Source: JAJFJD01 sp965228695
GTDB taxonomy: Bacteria > Pseudomonadota > Alphaproteobacteria > UBA8366
DNA: 64,000 nucleotides
Reading direction: 5' to 3'
NCBI GenBank assembly: GCA_965228695.1
Contig: CBDDIB010000002.1
Span: 2,232,001 to 2,296,000, forward strand
In this document: positions 10,746-19,923 of the stretch, one piece after another
Layout: each line of letters begins with the position of its first letter
Position numbering within the stretch: the stretch's first letter is position 1
The notes under the pieces: model-generated
Databases searched by the model: none
What the model was told of the DNA's origin: nothing
Seen by the model: only the letters and a program-made list of their open reading frames with translations
Program-made: the position numbers and the translations under genes

Positions 10746-12362
10746 ATGACGTTGAAGAACGACCTTCTATCGAAAGGTTACTTTCCGGATAACCTGCCAG
10801 TTGCATATTTCTCTACCGAAATTGCGACCTATTTCGCAAATCATCCAACTCAAAATTTCTTGAGTAGACCTAGAGAGGCCGTACGTGCTGCGAGTTATAA
10901 TTGCTCCAAACGGGGCGTGACACGACGTACGTTTTCCGTGATTCATCCTGTCACCGCCCACGATTTATCTGAATTTGCAAACGCTCGATGGGATTCGATT
11001 TCGGAGTTTCTGAATCAGGATCCGAACAGTTTGTCCATACCTCGACATACGCCTGATGGCGAGCGTGCTATCGAAATTAGTTCGCATGGAGAACTCGAAA
11101 CCGTCCGACTGAACCGATTGTCACAATATCGATTTATCGCGGTTACTGATATTTCTAGATTTTATCACTCTATTTATACGCACTCTATTCCATGGGCATT
11201 TCACGGAAAGGCACAAGCAAAAGCTGATCGCAACGCACGGTCAGCACAGGTCTTCTTAAATCGAGCAGATCAAATTCTACAGTTGGGCCAAGATGGTCAG
11301 ACAATTGGGATTCCAGTTGGCCCTGACACGTCAAGAATATTCGCTGAGATTGTTAGCAACGCGATTGATACTATGTTCCGAGAACGTTGTGATGTGACAG
11401 ATTACGCACTTCTCCGACATGTGGACGACGTTTGGATCGGTACAAACTCATATGTGGATGCTGAACGTGCTTTGTGGAGATATCGGGAAGCCATCCGAGA
11501 GTACGAACTAGATATAAACGAAAACAAGACGCGAATTTATAGCGAAGATTTTCGATATTCTGATACGTGGCCCGCGGATATTGCATCGAGATTTGAATCG
11601 GCAATTGGTCTAGCAGAACAGCGTTCCTCTGAACGAATTAGGGCATCGTTTGAGTACGCCTTTTCGCTGGCAACGAGAGAGAATGACGAAGGCATATTGA
11701 AGTATGTAATCAGGTACTTAGATCAATCTGAACTGCAGTGGCGCGATTGGGAGACGATCGAGCCATTTCTTAAACGTGCCGCAATTCATTTTGGCCATAC
11801 GATTGATTTCGTAGTTCAAGTAATTGTTTGGAGGCAATTGACTCACGAAGACTTGGACATCCATGCGTGGTCACAAATTCTCAGACCATTCTTAGACAGG
11901 CAGGCGAGACTCGGGAATGATAGTGAGGTTTGTTGGGCGATCTATGCCTGTATTCGATTAGAGATTGCAATCGATCTAGATACAGCGAATCGCATAGTGG
12001 ATAACTGTGGAGCAATGCCGATTTTGGCACTATTAAGCTGTGTAGAAATTAACTTGGTGGATCGACAAGTTTTTGATCGAGCTGGAGAAGCTATCGCTTT
12101 GGAAAACGCATCTGGAACAAAATGGCCGATAATCTTGCAATGGATTTCTCGCCAGTGGCCGAACTACCGACAGCTCAATATTGAGAATGAATTAGTGGAA
12201 GGTTTGTCAAATAGGAACGTTTCGATCTTTGATCACACTAGACTTCCAGGATCGTTCAGCGATTTGGAAATAGGTGCTTTTCCAACAGTGGAACGGGCAA
12301 TTGAAAGTCGCTCTAGCCTTTATGATACTGATACGCCAGACCAGGATTTTGGAGACTTCTAA
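10746..12362 (+). CDS. Reverse transcriptase of the UG/Abi (defence) type
   Basis: A 538-residue protein. The RT core carries motif A (VTDISRFYHSIYTHSIPWAF, Asp about 135), motif B (GIPVGPDTSRIFAEI, about 188-202) and motif C (LLRHVDDVWIG, HVDD about 225-228). The N-terminus (GYFPDNLPVAYFST) and the IYTHSIPWA segment are typical of the unknown-group and Abi-like RTs linked to phage defence. There is no group II intron maturase domain or retron ncRNA that I can see. Residues about 290-538 are a helical extension. Motif C has His where most RTs have Tyr or Phe. The gene is clearly AT-richer than both flanks, indicating transfer. ATG 10746 is chosen to fit the family N-terminus; an in-frame GTG at 10659 is possible. 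Confidence 0.85.
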   Translation: MTLKNDLLSKGYFPDNLPVAYFSTEIATYFANHPTQNFLSRPREAVRAASYNCSKRGVTRRTFSVIHPVTAHDLSEFANARWDSISEFLNQDPNSLSIPRHTPDGERAIEISSHGELETVRLNRLSQYRFIAVTDISRFYHSIYTHSIPWAFHGKAQAKADRNARSAQVFLNRADQILQLGQDGQTIGIPVGPDTSRIFAEIVSNAIDTMFRERCDVTDYALLRHVDDVWIGTNSYVDAERALWRYREAIREYELDINENKTRIYSEDFRYSDTWPADIASRFESAIGLAEQRSSERIRASFEYAFSLATRENDEGILKYVIRYLDQSELQWRDWETIEPFLKRAAIHFGHTIDFVVQVIVWRQLTHEDLDIHAWSQILRPFLDRQARLGNDSEVCWAIYACIRLEIAIDLDTANRIVDNCGAMPILALLSCVEINLVDRQVFDRAGEAIALENASGTKWPIILQWISRQWPNYRQLNIENELVEGLSNRNVSIFDHTRLPGSFSDLEIGAFPTVERAIESRSSLYDTDTPDQDFGDF

Positions 12363-12445
12363 AAGTAAACTGGAAGCGATTTTTTTAGTGTGCTTAGCAG
12401 GTTTATCCCTACATATTTAGCTGCCTAATTGCACTGAATCCGCTC

Positions 12446-13582
12446 TCACTCCTCCCGAAACTCGCCCAACAGCGATAGCCCCTCGATCCCCGTCGCGCCG
12501 TCCTTCTTGATCACGCGGCGTGGGTGTTTGCCGGTTTCTTCTTCCAGCGCGTCGGCCAGTTCTTCCGAATGGGTGACGATCCAGATTTGTGTGTGTTGCG
12601 CGGCGGCGGCGATCAGGCGTGCGAGGGGGGCGATGAGGTTGGGGTGCAGGCTGGCCTCCGGCTCGTTGAAGGCGATGAAGGCCGGCAGGCGGTAGCCCAT
12701 CAGTGCGCCCAGCAGGCAGAGGTATTTCAGCGTGCCGTCCGACAGTTCGTGCGCGCCGAAGGGGCGCGGGATGTCCCGGTATTCCATCTCGAAGCGGCAG
12801 TGGCTGCCGTCGTCGCCCGCGCCCAGCACCGCGCCGGGGAAGGCGTCGTCGATCGCGGCGTCCAGGTCCACCGTGTCCTGGCGGATCACCGACAGCGTGG
12901 ACAGCACGGCGGCGAGGTCCGCCCCGTCGGTCGACAGCGTCGGCGTAGTGATCGCGTGGCAGGGCTGGCGGATCGGCGAGGCCGCGTCGGTGCGGAAGTC
13001 GTGATAGAGCCGCCAGTCCAACAGCTCGCGGCGCATCGCCTCCAGTTCCGGGTAGCGGGCGGCGTCGCGGAAGGCGGCGAGCGCGGTCTCCGACGGCAGC
13101 ACCGCGTTGTTGTGCACCTCGCGCTTGCCGTCCTCGTTGCGCAGCGTCACCGCCGGGCCGGTGCGCTCCATCATCACCACGTCGCGCCCGCCGAGATGGA
13201 CGGTCAGGCGCTCCTCCTTGATCAGCGGTTCGATGGCGAAGGCGGCCTGCGCCGGCGTCGGCAGGCCGATCTCCAGCGCGTAACTTTGCGGCACGCCGCC
13301 TTCATGGGCGAAGGCCATCTCGTCGAACCGGGCGGTGAGGATCAGTCGGACCGGCTTGCCGCGTTTCCGCTTGCCGGCCCAGAGCACCGACTCGACGCCG
13401 CCTTCCTCGGCGATGGCGTGGGTCGCGGTGCCGTCGGCGGCGGCGCGCAGCAGGCCGAGCGCTTTATAGAGGTTCGTCTTGCCGACGCCGTTCTCGCCGA
13501 CGAAAACCGACAGCCGGTCGACCGGCAGGTGCAGCCGTTCGACCGAGCGATACCCCTGGATGTCGATGGCGCTCAGCGGCAT
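12446..13582 (-). CDS. AAA/ABC-type ATPase of the RecF/OLD-like class
   Basis: A 378-residue ATPase: N-terminal IQGYRSVERLHLPV, Walker A GENGVGKTN at about 29-37, a signature-like HELSDGTLKYL, Walker B AFIAFNEPEASLHPNL and a switch histidine in IWIVTHSEEL. There is no C-terminal TOPRIM domain, so it is not a full OLD nuclease. Such proteins are often chromosomal and poorly characterised. Base composition matches the host, unlike the convergent RT gene, so I do not treat the two as one system. GAGGG lies just upstream of the ATG. Confidence 0.85.
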   Translation of the reverse strand: MPLSAIDIQGYRSVERLHLPVDRLSVFVGENGVGKTNLYKALGLLRAAADGTATHAIAEEGGVESVLWAGKRKRGKPVRLILTARFDEMAFAHEGGVPQSYALEIGLPTPAQAAFAIEPLIKEERLTVHLGGRDVVMMERTGPAVTLRNEDGKREVHNNAVLPSETALAAFRDAARYPELEAMRRELLDWRLYHDFRTDAASPIRQPCHAITTPTLSTDGADLAAVLSTLSVIRQDTVDLDAAIDDAFPGAVLGAGDDGSHCRFEMEYRDIPRPFGAHELSDGTLKYLCLLGALMGYRLPAFIAFNEPEASLHPNLIAPLARLIAAAAQHTQIWIVTHSEELADALEEETGKHPRRVIKKDGATGIEGLSLLGEFREE

Positions 13583-13617
13583 GGGCGTCCCTCGTTACGC
13601 AAATCCGGGTCGGCCGG

Positions 13618-14358
13618 TCACGCCCCGGCGTTCCCCACCGTCAGGCCGCCGCAGACGAACAGCACTTGTCCCGTGACGAAACTGTTGTCCTTTTCCAGGA
13701 AGAAGGAGACGGCGCGGCCGATGTCGTCCGGCTCGCCGATGCGGCCGACCGGGATCGAGGCGATCAGCGCTTCCGATTTCGCGCTGCCCGGCGGGTTGCC
13801 TTCCTTGTACAGTTCGGTCGCGATGGGTCCGGGTGCTATCGCATTGACGGTGATCCCGTGCGGCGCCAGTTCGAGCGCCCAGACCTTGGTCATCGAGGCG
13901 ATGGCGCCCTTGGTCGCGGCATAGGCGGTGCGGTCGGTCTTGCCGACCATGGTGCGGCTGGAGATGTTGACGATGCGCCCCCAGCCGGCGGCCTTCATGC
14001 GCTCGGCGGCCGCCTTCGCCGCCAGCGCCGCCCCGACCATGTTGACCGGCACGAGGCGGCCGAAATCCGCTTCCGTGGTTTCTTCCAGGGCGTGCGAGAT
14101 CACCGCGCCCGCATTGTTCACCAGCCCGACCACCGAGCCGAAGCCGTCGATGGCGCGGAAGGCGTCGTCGATGGCCGCGGGGTCGGACAGGTTGGTTTCG
14201 AGGAACCGCTCGTCGTTCGACGCGGCGGCGGCGTCCGGCGGCCGGATGTCGAGATTGACCACGCCACGGCCGCCCGCTTGAACGCGGTCCACGATGGCGC
14301 GACCGATGCCGCGCGACCCGCCGGTTACGACGACGAATTCGGTGTTGTTGTCCGTCAT
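13618..14358 (-). CDS. Short-chain dehydrogenase/reductase
   Basis: A 246-residue classical SDR. The nucleotide-binding TGGSRGIG is near residue 12, followed by NNAG, the catalytic Ser in NISSRTMVG, and YAATK as the YxxxK pair. NLDIRPP after beta-2 has an acidic residue, which favours NAD(H). The C-terminus VLFVCGGLTVG is typical. The substrate is unknown. A strong AGGAGG precedes the ATG. Confidence 0.9.
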   Translation of the reverse strand: MTDNNTEFVVVTGGSRGIGRAIVDRVQAGGRGVVNLDIRPPDAAAASNDERFLETNLSDPAAIDDAFRAIDGFGSVVGLVNNAGAVISHALEETTEADFGRLVPVNMVGAALAAKAAAERMKAAGWGRIVNISSRTMVGKTDRTAYAATKGAIASMTKVWALELAPHGITVNAIAPGPIATELYKEGNPPGSAKSEALIASIPVGRIGEPDDIGRAVSFFLEKDNSFVTGQVLFVCGGLTVGNAGA

Positions 14359-14410
14359 TGCCTTCCTCCTGCGCCCATTTCGCTCGATAGATTTTCACCT
14401 TATCGCATCG

Positions 14411-14571
14411 TCATTCCGGACGTTACACGAGTCCAAAACCTACGAGGTTTTGGCGGGCGAGTGTTAGAGCCGGGATCCAGGGAAAGGGCTCGGAGCCGGG
14501 CGGTCTGGATTCCGGATAGCGCACTTTGCCGGCCAAATCGAAGATTTGGGACAAATCGGCTTCCGGAATGA
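14411..14571. repeat. MITE-like intergenic repeat
   Basis: A 161-base segment bounded by perfect 10-base inverted ends (TCATTCCGGA and TCCGGAATGA). Internal pieces such as GGGATCCAG and CTGGATTCC also form inverted pairs. This is the usual look of dispersed palindromic repeats in alphaproteobacterial intergenic DNA. It contains no gene that I can support. Confidence 0.6.
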
Positions 14572-14600
14572 CAGTTGTTGTTATCTCGAAAAGCTTATCC

Positions 14601-15941
14601 TCAATACGGGCCCGGCTCCATCGGCGTGCCGTCGAAGAAGCGCTGCGTGCGGAAGCGGGTCAAGTCGTGCCCCGGGTCGCGGCCGCACAACAGGTCGGCG
14701 GCGATGCGGCCGATCGCCGGGCCGATCCCGAAACCGTGGCCGCTGAGGCCCGTCGCGATGTGCAGGCCGGGCAGGCGATGGTCCTCGCCCAGCACGGGCA
14801 CCGCGTCCGGGGTGACGTCGATCATCCCGGCCCAGGCCTCGGCCAGCTTCGCGTTCCCGATGGCGGGGTAGCGGCCCGGCAGCCGGTCTTGAATCTGCTT
14901 GATCACGACCGGCGAGGGGTCGGGGTTGAGGACGCGCATCCGCTCGAACGGGCTTTCCTCGTCGGCAGTCCAGTTTTTCGGGTTGCCCCATGCGCCGGGA
15001 TAGCCCTTGGGCGCGCCGAGATGCAGCTTCACGTTTTTCGCCGATGTCCGGAGAAGCTTGAGGAACTTGCCGAAATACCTGAAGGAATTCGGCGACAGGA
15101 AATGCTCCGCCAGCTCGCCCGACGTGATGGTGTAGCCGCCGTCGGCCCGCCGGCGGATCGCGAGACCCGGAGTAAGCACGTTGTTGCTGACGAATTCGGG
15201 CATAGGCTCGGTCCGCGCCACGGTCGAGCGCACCGCGAGCTGCGGCAGGTCGATGCCCGCGTTGGCGGCGAAATGGGTCGACCACGCGCCGCTGGCCAGC
15301 AGCACCCGGTCGCAGCGGATGCGCCCGGCTTCGGTCACCACGCCGGCGACCTTGCCGCCCTCGACGTCGAGCGTGCGGACCGCGCAGTTCTCGGCGATCA
15401 CCGCGCCCGCCCGCTGCGCGGCGCGGGCCAATGCGGGAATCGCGACGAAGGGCTCGCCGCGGCCGTCGCTCGGCGTGATCATGCCGCCGACCCAGTTGCC
15501 CTTGATGCCGGGATACTGATCCGCGATGTCGGCCTTCGACAGCATCTTGGTGTCCAACTGATGCTCGGTGGCCATCTCGCGCCACGCTTCGTACTTCCGC
15601 AGCGTGGCTTCGTCGTCGGTGATGTAGAGGTTGCCGCAGGGCGTGAAGGTGAGGTCGGCCTCGCCGGTCTTTTCCGCCAACCCGCGCCAAATGCGGTTGG
15701 ATTCCATCATGATCGGCAGTTCAGCCCGGTCGCGTCCCTGCTGGCGGATCCAGCCCCAATTCCGGCTGGACTGCTCGCCGGCGACACGCCCTTTCTCGCA
15801 GAGCACGACCTTCTCGCCGCGCTCGGCGAGGAAATAGGCCGCCGCGACCCCGGCGACGCCGCCGCCGATCACGACGACGTCGGCGGCGTCGGGCAGGGGG
15901 TCGGCAAAGGTGATCGGGGACTGGTCGGTGATCATCGGCAT
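14601..15941 (-). CDS. FAD-dependent oxidoreductase, DAO family
   Basis: A 446-residue flavoprotein with the FAD-binding VVVIGGGVAGVAAAYFLAER at about residues 22-41 and ASGAWSTHFAANAG in the middle. The C-terminal ATGLSGHGFGIGPAIG is typical of the D-amino-acid oxidase, sarcosine oxidase and glycine oxidase superfamily. It probably oxidises an amine or amino acid. The SDR gene lies downstream on the same strand, separated by the repeat at 14411-14571, so they are unlikely to form a tight operon. Confidence 0.85.
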   Translation of the reverse strand: MPMITDQSPITFADPLPDAADVVVIGGGVAGVAAAYFLAERGEKVVLCEKGRVAGEQSSRNWGWIRQQGRDRAELPIMMESNRIWRGLAEKTGEADLTFTPCGNLYITDDEATLRKYEAWREMATEHQLDTKMLSKADIADQYPGIKGNWVGGMITPSDGRGEPFVAIPALARAAQRAGAVIAENCAVRTLDVEGGKVAGVVTEAGRIRCDRVLLASGAWSTHFAANAGIDLPQLAVRSTVARTEPMPEFVSNNVLTPGLAIRRRADGGYTITSGELAEHFLSPNSFRYFGKFLKLLRTSAKNVKLHLGAPKGYPGAWGNPKNWTADEESPFERMRVLNPDPSPVVIKQIQDRLPGRYPAIGNAKLAEAWAGMIDVTPDAVPVLGEDHRLPGLHIATGLSGHGFGIGPAIGRIAADLLCGRDPGHDLTRFRTQRFFDGTPMEPGPY

Positions 15942-16067
15942 GGAATAGGTCCGCGGCGCGGTTGCGGGGACGGCGCGGGCGCGCCGGTCCGATCACTATG
16001 CCGGAGGTTGGGCGGGGAGACTAGGGCCGGATGGTTGAAAACGATGCTGTCATTCGATTTCCGATGT

Positions 16068-16089
16068 CATTCCCGCTTTCGCGGGAATG
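16068..16089. repeat. Short palindromic repeat
   Basis: A perfect hairpin, CATTCCCGC and GCGGGAATG around TTTC. This sequence is a common dispersed palindrome in proteobacterial intergenic regions. It lies between the DAO-type oxidoreductase and cupin genes, close to the larger hairpin at 16134-16199. Confidence 0.7.
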
Positions 16090-16133
16090 CCCGTGGGGTA
16101 GAGCGGGATTTCCGGATACGGCTCGGTCTGCAT

Positions 16134-16199
16134 CCATGCTTCGACAGGCTCAGCATGAGGATGGTGTTTTGGCCTCATGCTGAGCTTGTCGAAGCATGG
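16134..16199. repeat. Dispersed inverted repeat, copy 2
   Basis: Arms 16134-16160 and 16173-16199 are complementary over 27 bases with a single mismatch, around a 12-base loop. The core TTCGACAGGCTCAGCATGAG is shared with the copy at 6550-6631. It lies just after the cupin stop and could also act as a transcription barrier. Confidence 0.85.
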
Positions 16200-16232
16200 C
16201 GGTCAAAACCGGATCGATCCGCCGGGACCGCG

Positions 16233-16604
16233 CTACCCTTTCTCCGGATACCAGGAGAATTCGATCATCAGGCAGCCCGTCTCGGTGCGCACCGGGCCGT
16301 GCAGGAAGCCGGGTTCGCGGCAGGCGTAGGATGGCGAGGGAACGACGCGTTCGCCGCCGTTGCCGTCGCCGACGATCATCTCGCCCTCGAGCATGTATAT
16401 CTCTTCCCAATAGGGATGGGTATGCGCCTCCGGCGTTTCGCAGCCGGGGTCGAGCCGCAGCAGGCGCGTGCGGCAGCCGGTGCCCGCCTGCAGGTCCAGA
16501 TCGTTCGAGAGGATCTTCTCGTGGATACCGGCGACGCCGCCGCCGCGCGCAGTGAAGCTGGTCGACGTGTCGATCGCCGAGAAGTCGAGATTGTCGCGTT
16601 TCAT
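16233..16604 (-). CDS. Small cupin-domain protein
   Basis: A 123-residue single-domain cupin with the metal-site motif HTHPYWEEIYMLEGEM (residues about 60-75) and a second half containing PGFLHGPV. The substrate is unknown. ATG 16604 is chosen for the GGAG upstream; longer in-frame starts add unstructured sequence. Such proteins often serve as dioxygenases, isomerases or sensors. Confidence 0.8.
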   Translation of the reverse strand: MKRDNLDFSAIDTSTSFTARGGGVAGIHEKILSNDLDLQAGTGCRTRLLRLDPGCETPEAHTHPYWEEIYMLEGEMIVGDGNGGERVVPSPSYACREPGFLHGPVRTETGCLMIEFSWYPEKG

Positions 16605-16734
16605 GGGAGCTCCATAGGCGTTCTTTGGTCCGACCATAATACAATACTGGAACGGGAAGGGGGCGGGGTCCCGTCGGGTAAAGGGACAGGCTCTCACTGT
16701 CCGCGCGTATCGGTCCTTCCGCCGGCCGCGCACG

Positions 16735-18510
16735 CTAGAGCGGCCAGATCCAGAGGATCATCGGCACCGCCACAACGCAGATCACCACCTCCAACGGCAG
16801 GCCCATGGGCCAGTAGTCGCGGAATCTGTACCCGCCGGGTCCCATCACCAGGACGTTCGACTGATGGCCGATCGGCGTGAGGAAGGCGCAGGACGCACCG
16901 ATGGCGACGGCCATCAAGAAGGGATCGGAATTAACGCCGATGCGGTTTGCCAGTTCGGCGGCCAGCGGCGCCATCAGGACGGCGGTGGCCGCATTGTTCA
17001 TCGCATCCGACAGCATCATCGTGGCGACCAGCACGACGGTCAGCAGCGCCCAAGCGGGCAGATAGGCGCTGGTCGAGGCGATGGCGTCGGCGATCAATAC
17101 GGACGCGCCGGAGATTTCAAGCGCCTGGCCGACCGGCACCATCGCGCCCAGCAACACCAGGATCGGCCAGTCGACCGCCTCGTAGGCGCGGCGCAGGGGA
17201 ATCTGGCCCGTCACCAACATCAGGACGACCGCGGTCACGAAGGCGATCGGTACCGAGACGAACCCGAATGCGCTCGCCAGGATCGCGCCGAGAAAAATAA
17301 ACACCGGTGCGAGGCTCGGCGTCCGATGCAGGTTCAAGTTGCGCTCCGCCAGCGGCAGGCAGCCGAGCGCCGCCAGCGTATCCGGCATGGTTTCGGTATC
17401 GCCCTGCAGCAGCAGCACGTCGCCGGGCCGAAACTGAATCTCGTTGAGACGCCGGCGCACCGGCTCGCCGTGCCGGGCAACCGCGATCAGGTTCATGCTG
17501 TGGCGGCTGCGCAGGCGGATCAGCCGCGCGGTCCGGCGGATCAGCGGGGAGGATGGCGTGACGACGGCTTCCATCATGCCGATCGTCTCTGAATTGAGCG
17601 CATCGGCGTCGAGATCGCGGTTGCCGATCAACTCCAGGCCCGCCGCCTTGACCGTTTCCTCGATCGATTCCGCATTGCCTTCGAGCAGGAGATGGTCGCC
17701 CTCGTGCAGGACGCCTTCGACCGACGGCGCGAGCCGTTGATAGCTGCCCCGATGCAGCGCCACGAATACGATGTCGTCCGCGACACCGTGTCCGTATGCC
17801 TCGCGAATGCGTTTATCGACCAGCGCCGAGCCCTCGGGGATACGGACCTCGGTGATGTAGTCGTCGATGTTGAAGACATCGCCGGATTTGCTGGGCCCAT
17901 GATGCTTGGGAATCAGCCGCCAGCCGATGACGGCGATGAAAAGCACGCCGGCGATGGCGATCGCCGTGCCGACCGGCGTGAAATCGAACATCCCGAACGG
18001 CTCGCCTGCGTAATCCGCGCGGATGGCGGCCACGATGATGTTGGGCGGTGTGCCGATCAGGGTCACCAGCCCGCCCAGCAGCGATCCGAAGGACAGCGGC
18101 ATCAGCAGTTCGCGCGGCTCGCGGCCGGACTTGCGGGCGATCTGGATGACGACAGGCATCAGCAAGGCGAGCGCGCCGATGTTGTTCATGAATCCGGAGA
18201 GCGCAGCGACCAGGGCCGCGATGGAACCGACCTGCAGCGACGGGCCGAGGTGGGCCTCGGCGAGCCGCTTGGCGATGAACCCTACGATGCCGGAATTCTG
18301 GAGCCCGCGGCTGATAACGAGGACTGCCGCCACCGTGATCACGGCGGGATGGCCGAAGCCGTCGAAAGCGCGGTCCGGCGGCACGATCCCGGCCAGAAGT
18401 ATCGCGACCAGCGCGATCAGCGCCACCACGTCGTAGCGCCAGCGCCCCCAAATGAACAATCCCAACGTCCCGAGGATCACCGCGAAAACGTAGATCTGGT
18501 CGAATGTCAC
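16735..18510 (-). CDS. SLC13-family permease with two TrkA-C (RCK-C) domains
   Basis: A 591-residue transporter. The N-terminal membrane half (about 1-200) has FMNNIGALALLMPVVIQIA and GTPPNIIVA motifs. Two cytoplasmic TrkA-C domains lie at about 215-385. A C-terminal membrane half (about 400-591) repeats the motif as DAMNNAATAVLMAPLA and TPIGHQSNVLVMGPGGY. This layout is typical of bacterial divalent anion:Na+ symporters (sulfate or dicarboxylate). The GTG start has GGGGA 6 bases upstream. The substrate cannot be read from sequence. Confidence 0.88.
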   Translation of the reverse strand: MTFDQIYVFAVILGTLGLFIWGRWRYDVVALIALVAILLAGIVPPDRAFDGFGHPAVITVAAVLVISRGLQNSGIVGFIAKRLAEAHLGPSLQVGSIAALVAALSGFMNNIGALALLMPVVIQIARKSGREPRELLMPLSFGSLLGGLVTLIGTPPNIIVAAIRADYAGEPFGMFDFTPVGTAIAIAGVLFIAVIGWRLIPKHHGPSKSGDVFNIDDYITEVRIPEGSALVDKRIREAYGHGVADDIVFVALHRGSYQRLAPSVEGVLHEGDHLLLEGNAESIEETVKAAGLELIGNRDLDADALNSETIGMMEAVVTPSSPLIRRTARLIRLRSRHSMNLIAVARHGEPVRRRLNEIQFRPGDVLLLQGDTETMPDTLAALGCLPLAERNLNLHRTPSLAPVFIFLGAILASAFGFVSVPIAFVTAVVLMLVTGQIPLRRAYEAVDWPILVLLGAMVPVGQALEISGASVLIADAIASTSAYLPAWALLTVVLVATMMLSDAMNNAATAVLMAPLAAELANRIGVNSDPFLMAVAIGASCAFLTPIGHQSNVLVMGPGGYRFRDYWPMGLPLEVVICVVAVPMILWIWPL

Positions 18511-18757
18511 GCTTGGTCCCCGCTGCTCCGCCGCGGCAGCAGACTAGGCGGGGCTCCGGCGCGATGCAAATTCGCGCGGAAGGCCGCCGCCGTGCTGCGG
18601 CAACGCACCGCATTCCCATACGGTCCATTGGGCGCAAGAACCCTGGCCGGAATGGTCGTTGACGATGGCGGGATAGGGTCATAGTGTCCGCCCGCTCGAT
18701 GCGACGACCTTTATGTCCAGAGCCGCGAAACAGCAGAGTATCGAAGGATTTGCAGCG

Positions 18758-19912
18758 ATGACCAAACCGCAGCACCGTCCCGCCCGGCCCTTTTTCTCCT
18801 CCGGCCCCTGCGCGAAGCCGCTTGGTTGGTCGCCGGACGTTCTCGGCGACGCATTCGTCGGCCGATCGCACCGCGACCCGGACGGCACCGCGCGGATCAA
18901 CGAGGTGATCGAGCGGACGCGGAAAGTTCTCTCGATTCCCGATGATTACCGGATCGGCGTCGTGCCGGGCTCGGACACGGGCGCCATCGAGATGGCGCTG
19001 TGGTCGATGCTGGGTGCCCGCGGCGTCGACGTCCTGGCCTGGGAAAACTTCGGGCAGATGTGGGTCATCGACATCGTCAAACAGCTCAACATCGGCAATG
19101 CCCGCGTCGTCGAGGCGGAATACGGTGATCTGCCGGACCTGTCCAAGGTGGATCAGGATAACGATGTGGTCTTCACCTGGAACGGCACCACCAGCGGCGT
19201 TTGCGTGCCGAACGGCGATTGGATTTCGGCGGACCGTCAAGGGCTCACGATTTGTGACGCGACTTCGGCGGTGTTTTCCATGGATATGCCCTGGGACAAG
19301 CTGGACGCGACCACCTGGTCCTGGCAGAAGGCGATGGGCGGCGAGGCGGCGCATGGCATGTTGGTGCTGAGCCCCCGCGCCGTCGAACGGCTGGAGAGTT
19401 ACACCCCGCCCTGGCCGATGCCGAAGATCTTCCGCATGGTGAAGAATGGGAAGCTCGACGAGGGCATTTTCAAAGGACTGACCATCAACACGCCATCGAT
19501 GCTGTGCGTCGAAGACGCGCTGTTCTCGCTGCGCTGGATCGAGAAGGCCGGCGGCGCCGCGGCGATGCAGGCGCGTTCGCAGTCGAATCTGGCGGCGATG
19601 ACCGAATGGGTTGATGCCACGCCATGGGTCGAGTTCCTGGCAAGGGATTCCAGTTTCCGGTCCTGCACGTCGATGGTGCTGTCGATCGCAGCGGAATCGG
19701 GGTTGAGCGGCGATGCCCTCGCTGCCGCGCCAAAGCAGATCGCGGCAATGCTGAGCGCCGAAGATGTCGCCTACGACATTGGCAGCCATCGCGCCGCGCC
19801 GCCGGGTCTGCGGATTTGGGGCGGCGCCACCGTCGAGCCGGACGATCTGAAGGCTCTGCTGCCATGGCTCGACTGGGCCTTTGCTGAATACAACCGGTCC
19901 TTGGCGGCCTAA
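18758..19912 (+). CDS. serC: Phosphoserine aminotransferase (alphaproteobacterial type)
   Basis: A 384-residue PLP enzyme that makes 3-phosphoserine from 3-phosphohydroxypyruvate. Visible motifs are FSSGPCAKPLGW, GVVPGSDTGAIEMALW and TWSWQKAMGGEAAHG, which carries the PLP lysine. The sequence is of the SerC form found in alphaproteobacteria. ATG 18758 is chosen because GAAGGA lies about 9 bases upstream. It is followed after 11 bases by serA, so the two steps of serine synthesis share a transcript. Confidence 0.95.
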   Translation: MTKPQHRPARPFFSSGPCAKPLGWSPDVLGDAFVGRSHRDPDGTARINEVIERTRKVLSIPDDYRIGVVPGSDTGAIEMALWSMLGARGVDVLAWENFGQMWVIDIVKQLNIGNARVVEAEYGDLPDLSKVDQDNDVVFTWNGTTSGVCVPNGDWISADRQGLTICDATSAVFSMDMPWDKLDATTWSWQKAMGGEAAHGMLVLSPRAVERLESYTPPWPMPKIFRMVKNGKLDEGIFKGLTINTPSMLCVEDALFSLRWIEKAGGAAAMQARSQSNLAAMTEWVDATPWVEFLARDSSFRSCTSMVLSIAAESGLSGDALAAAPKQIAAMLSAEDVAYDIGSHRAAPPGLRIWGGATVEPDDLKALLPWLDWAFAEYNRSLAA

Positions 19913-19923
19913 AGAGGGCGAAA

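Noticed and set aside
12446..13582. The AAA ATPase as a partner of the reverse transcriptase in one defence system
   Set aside because: It is convergent, has host-like composition and no TOPRIM domain; nothing links the two except adjacency.
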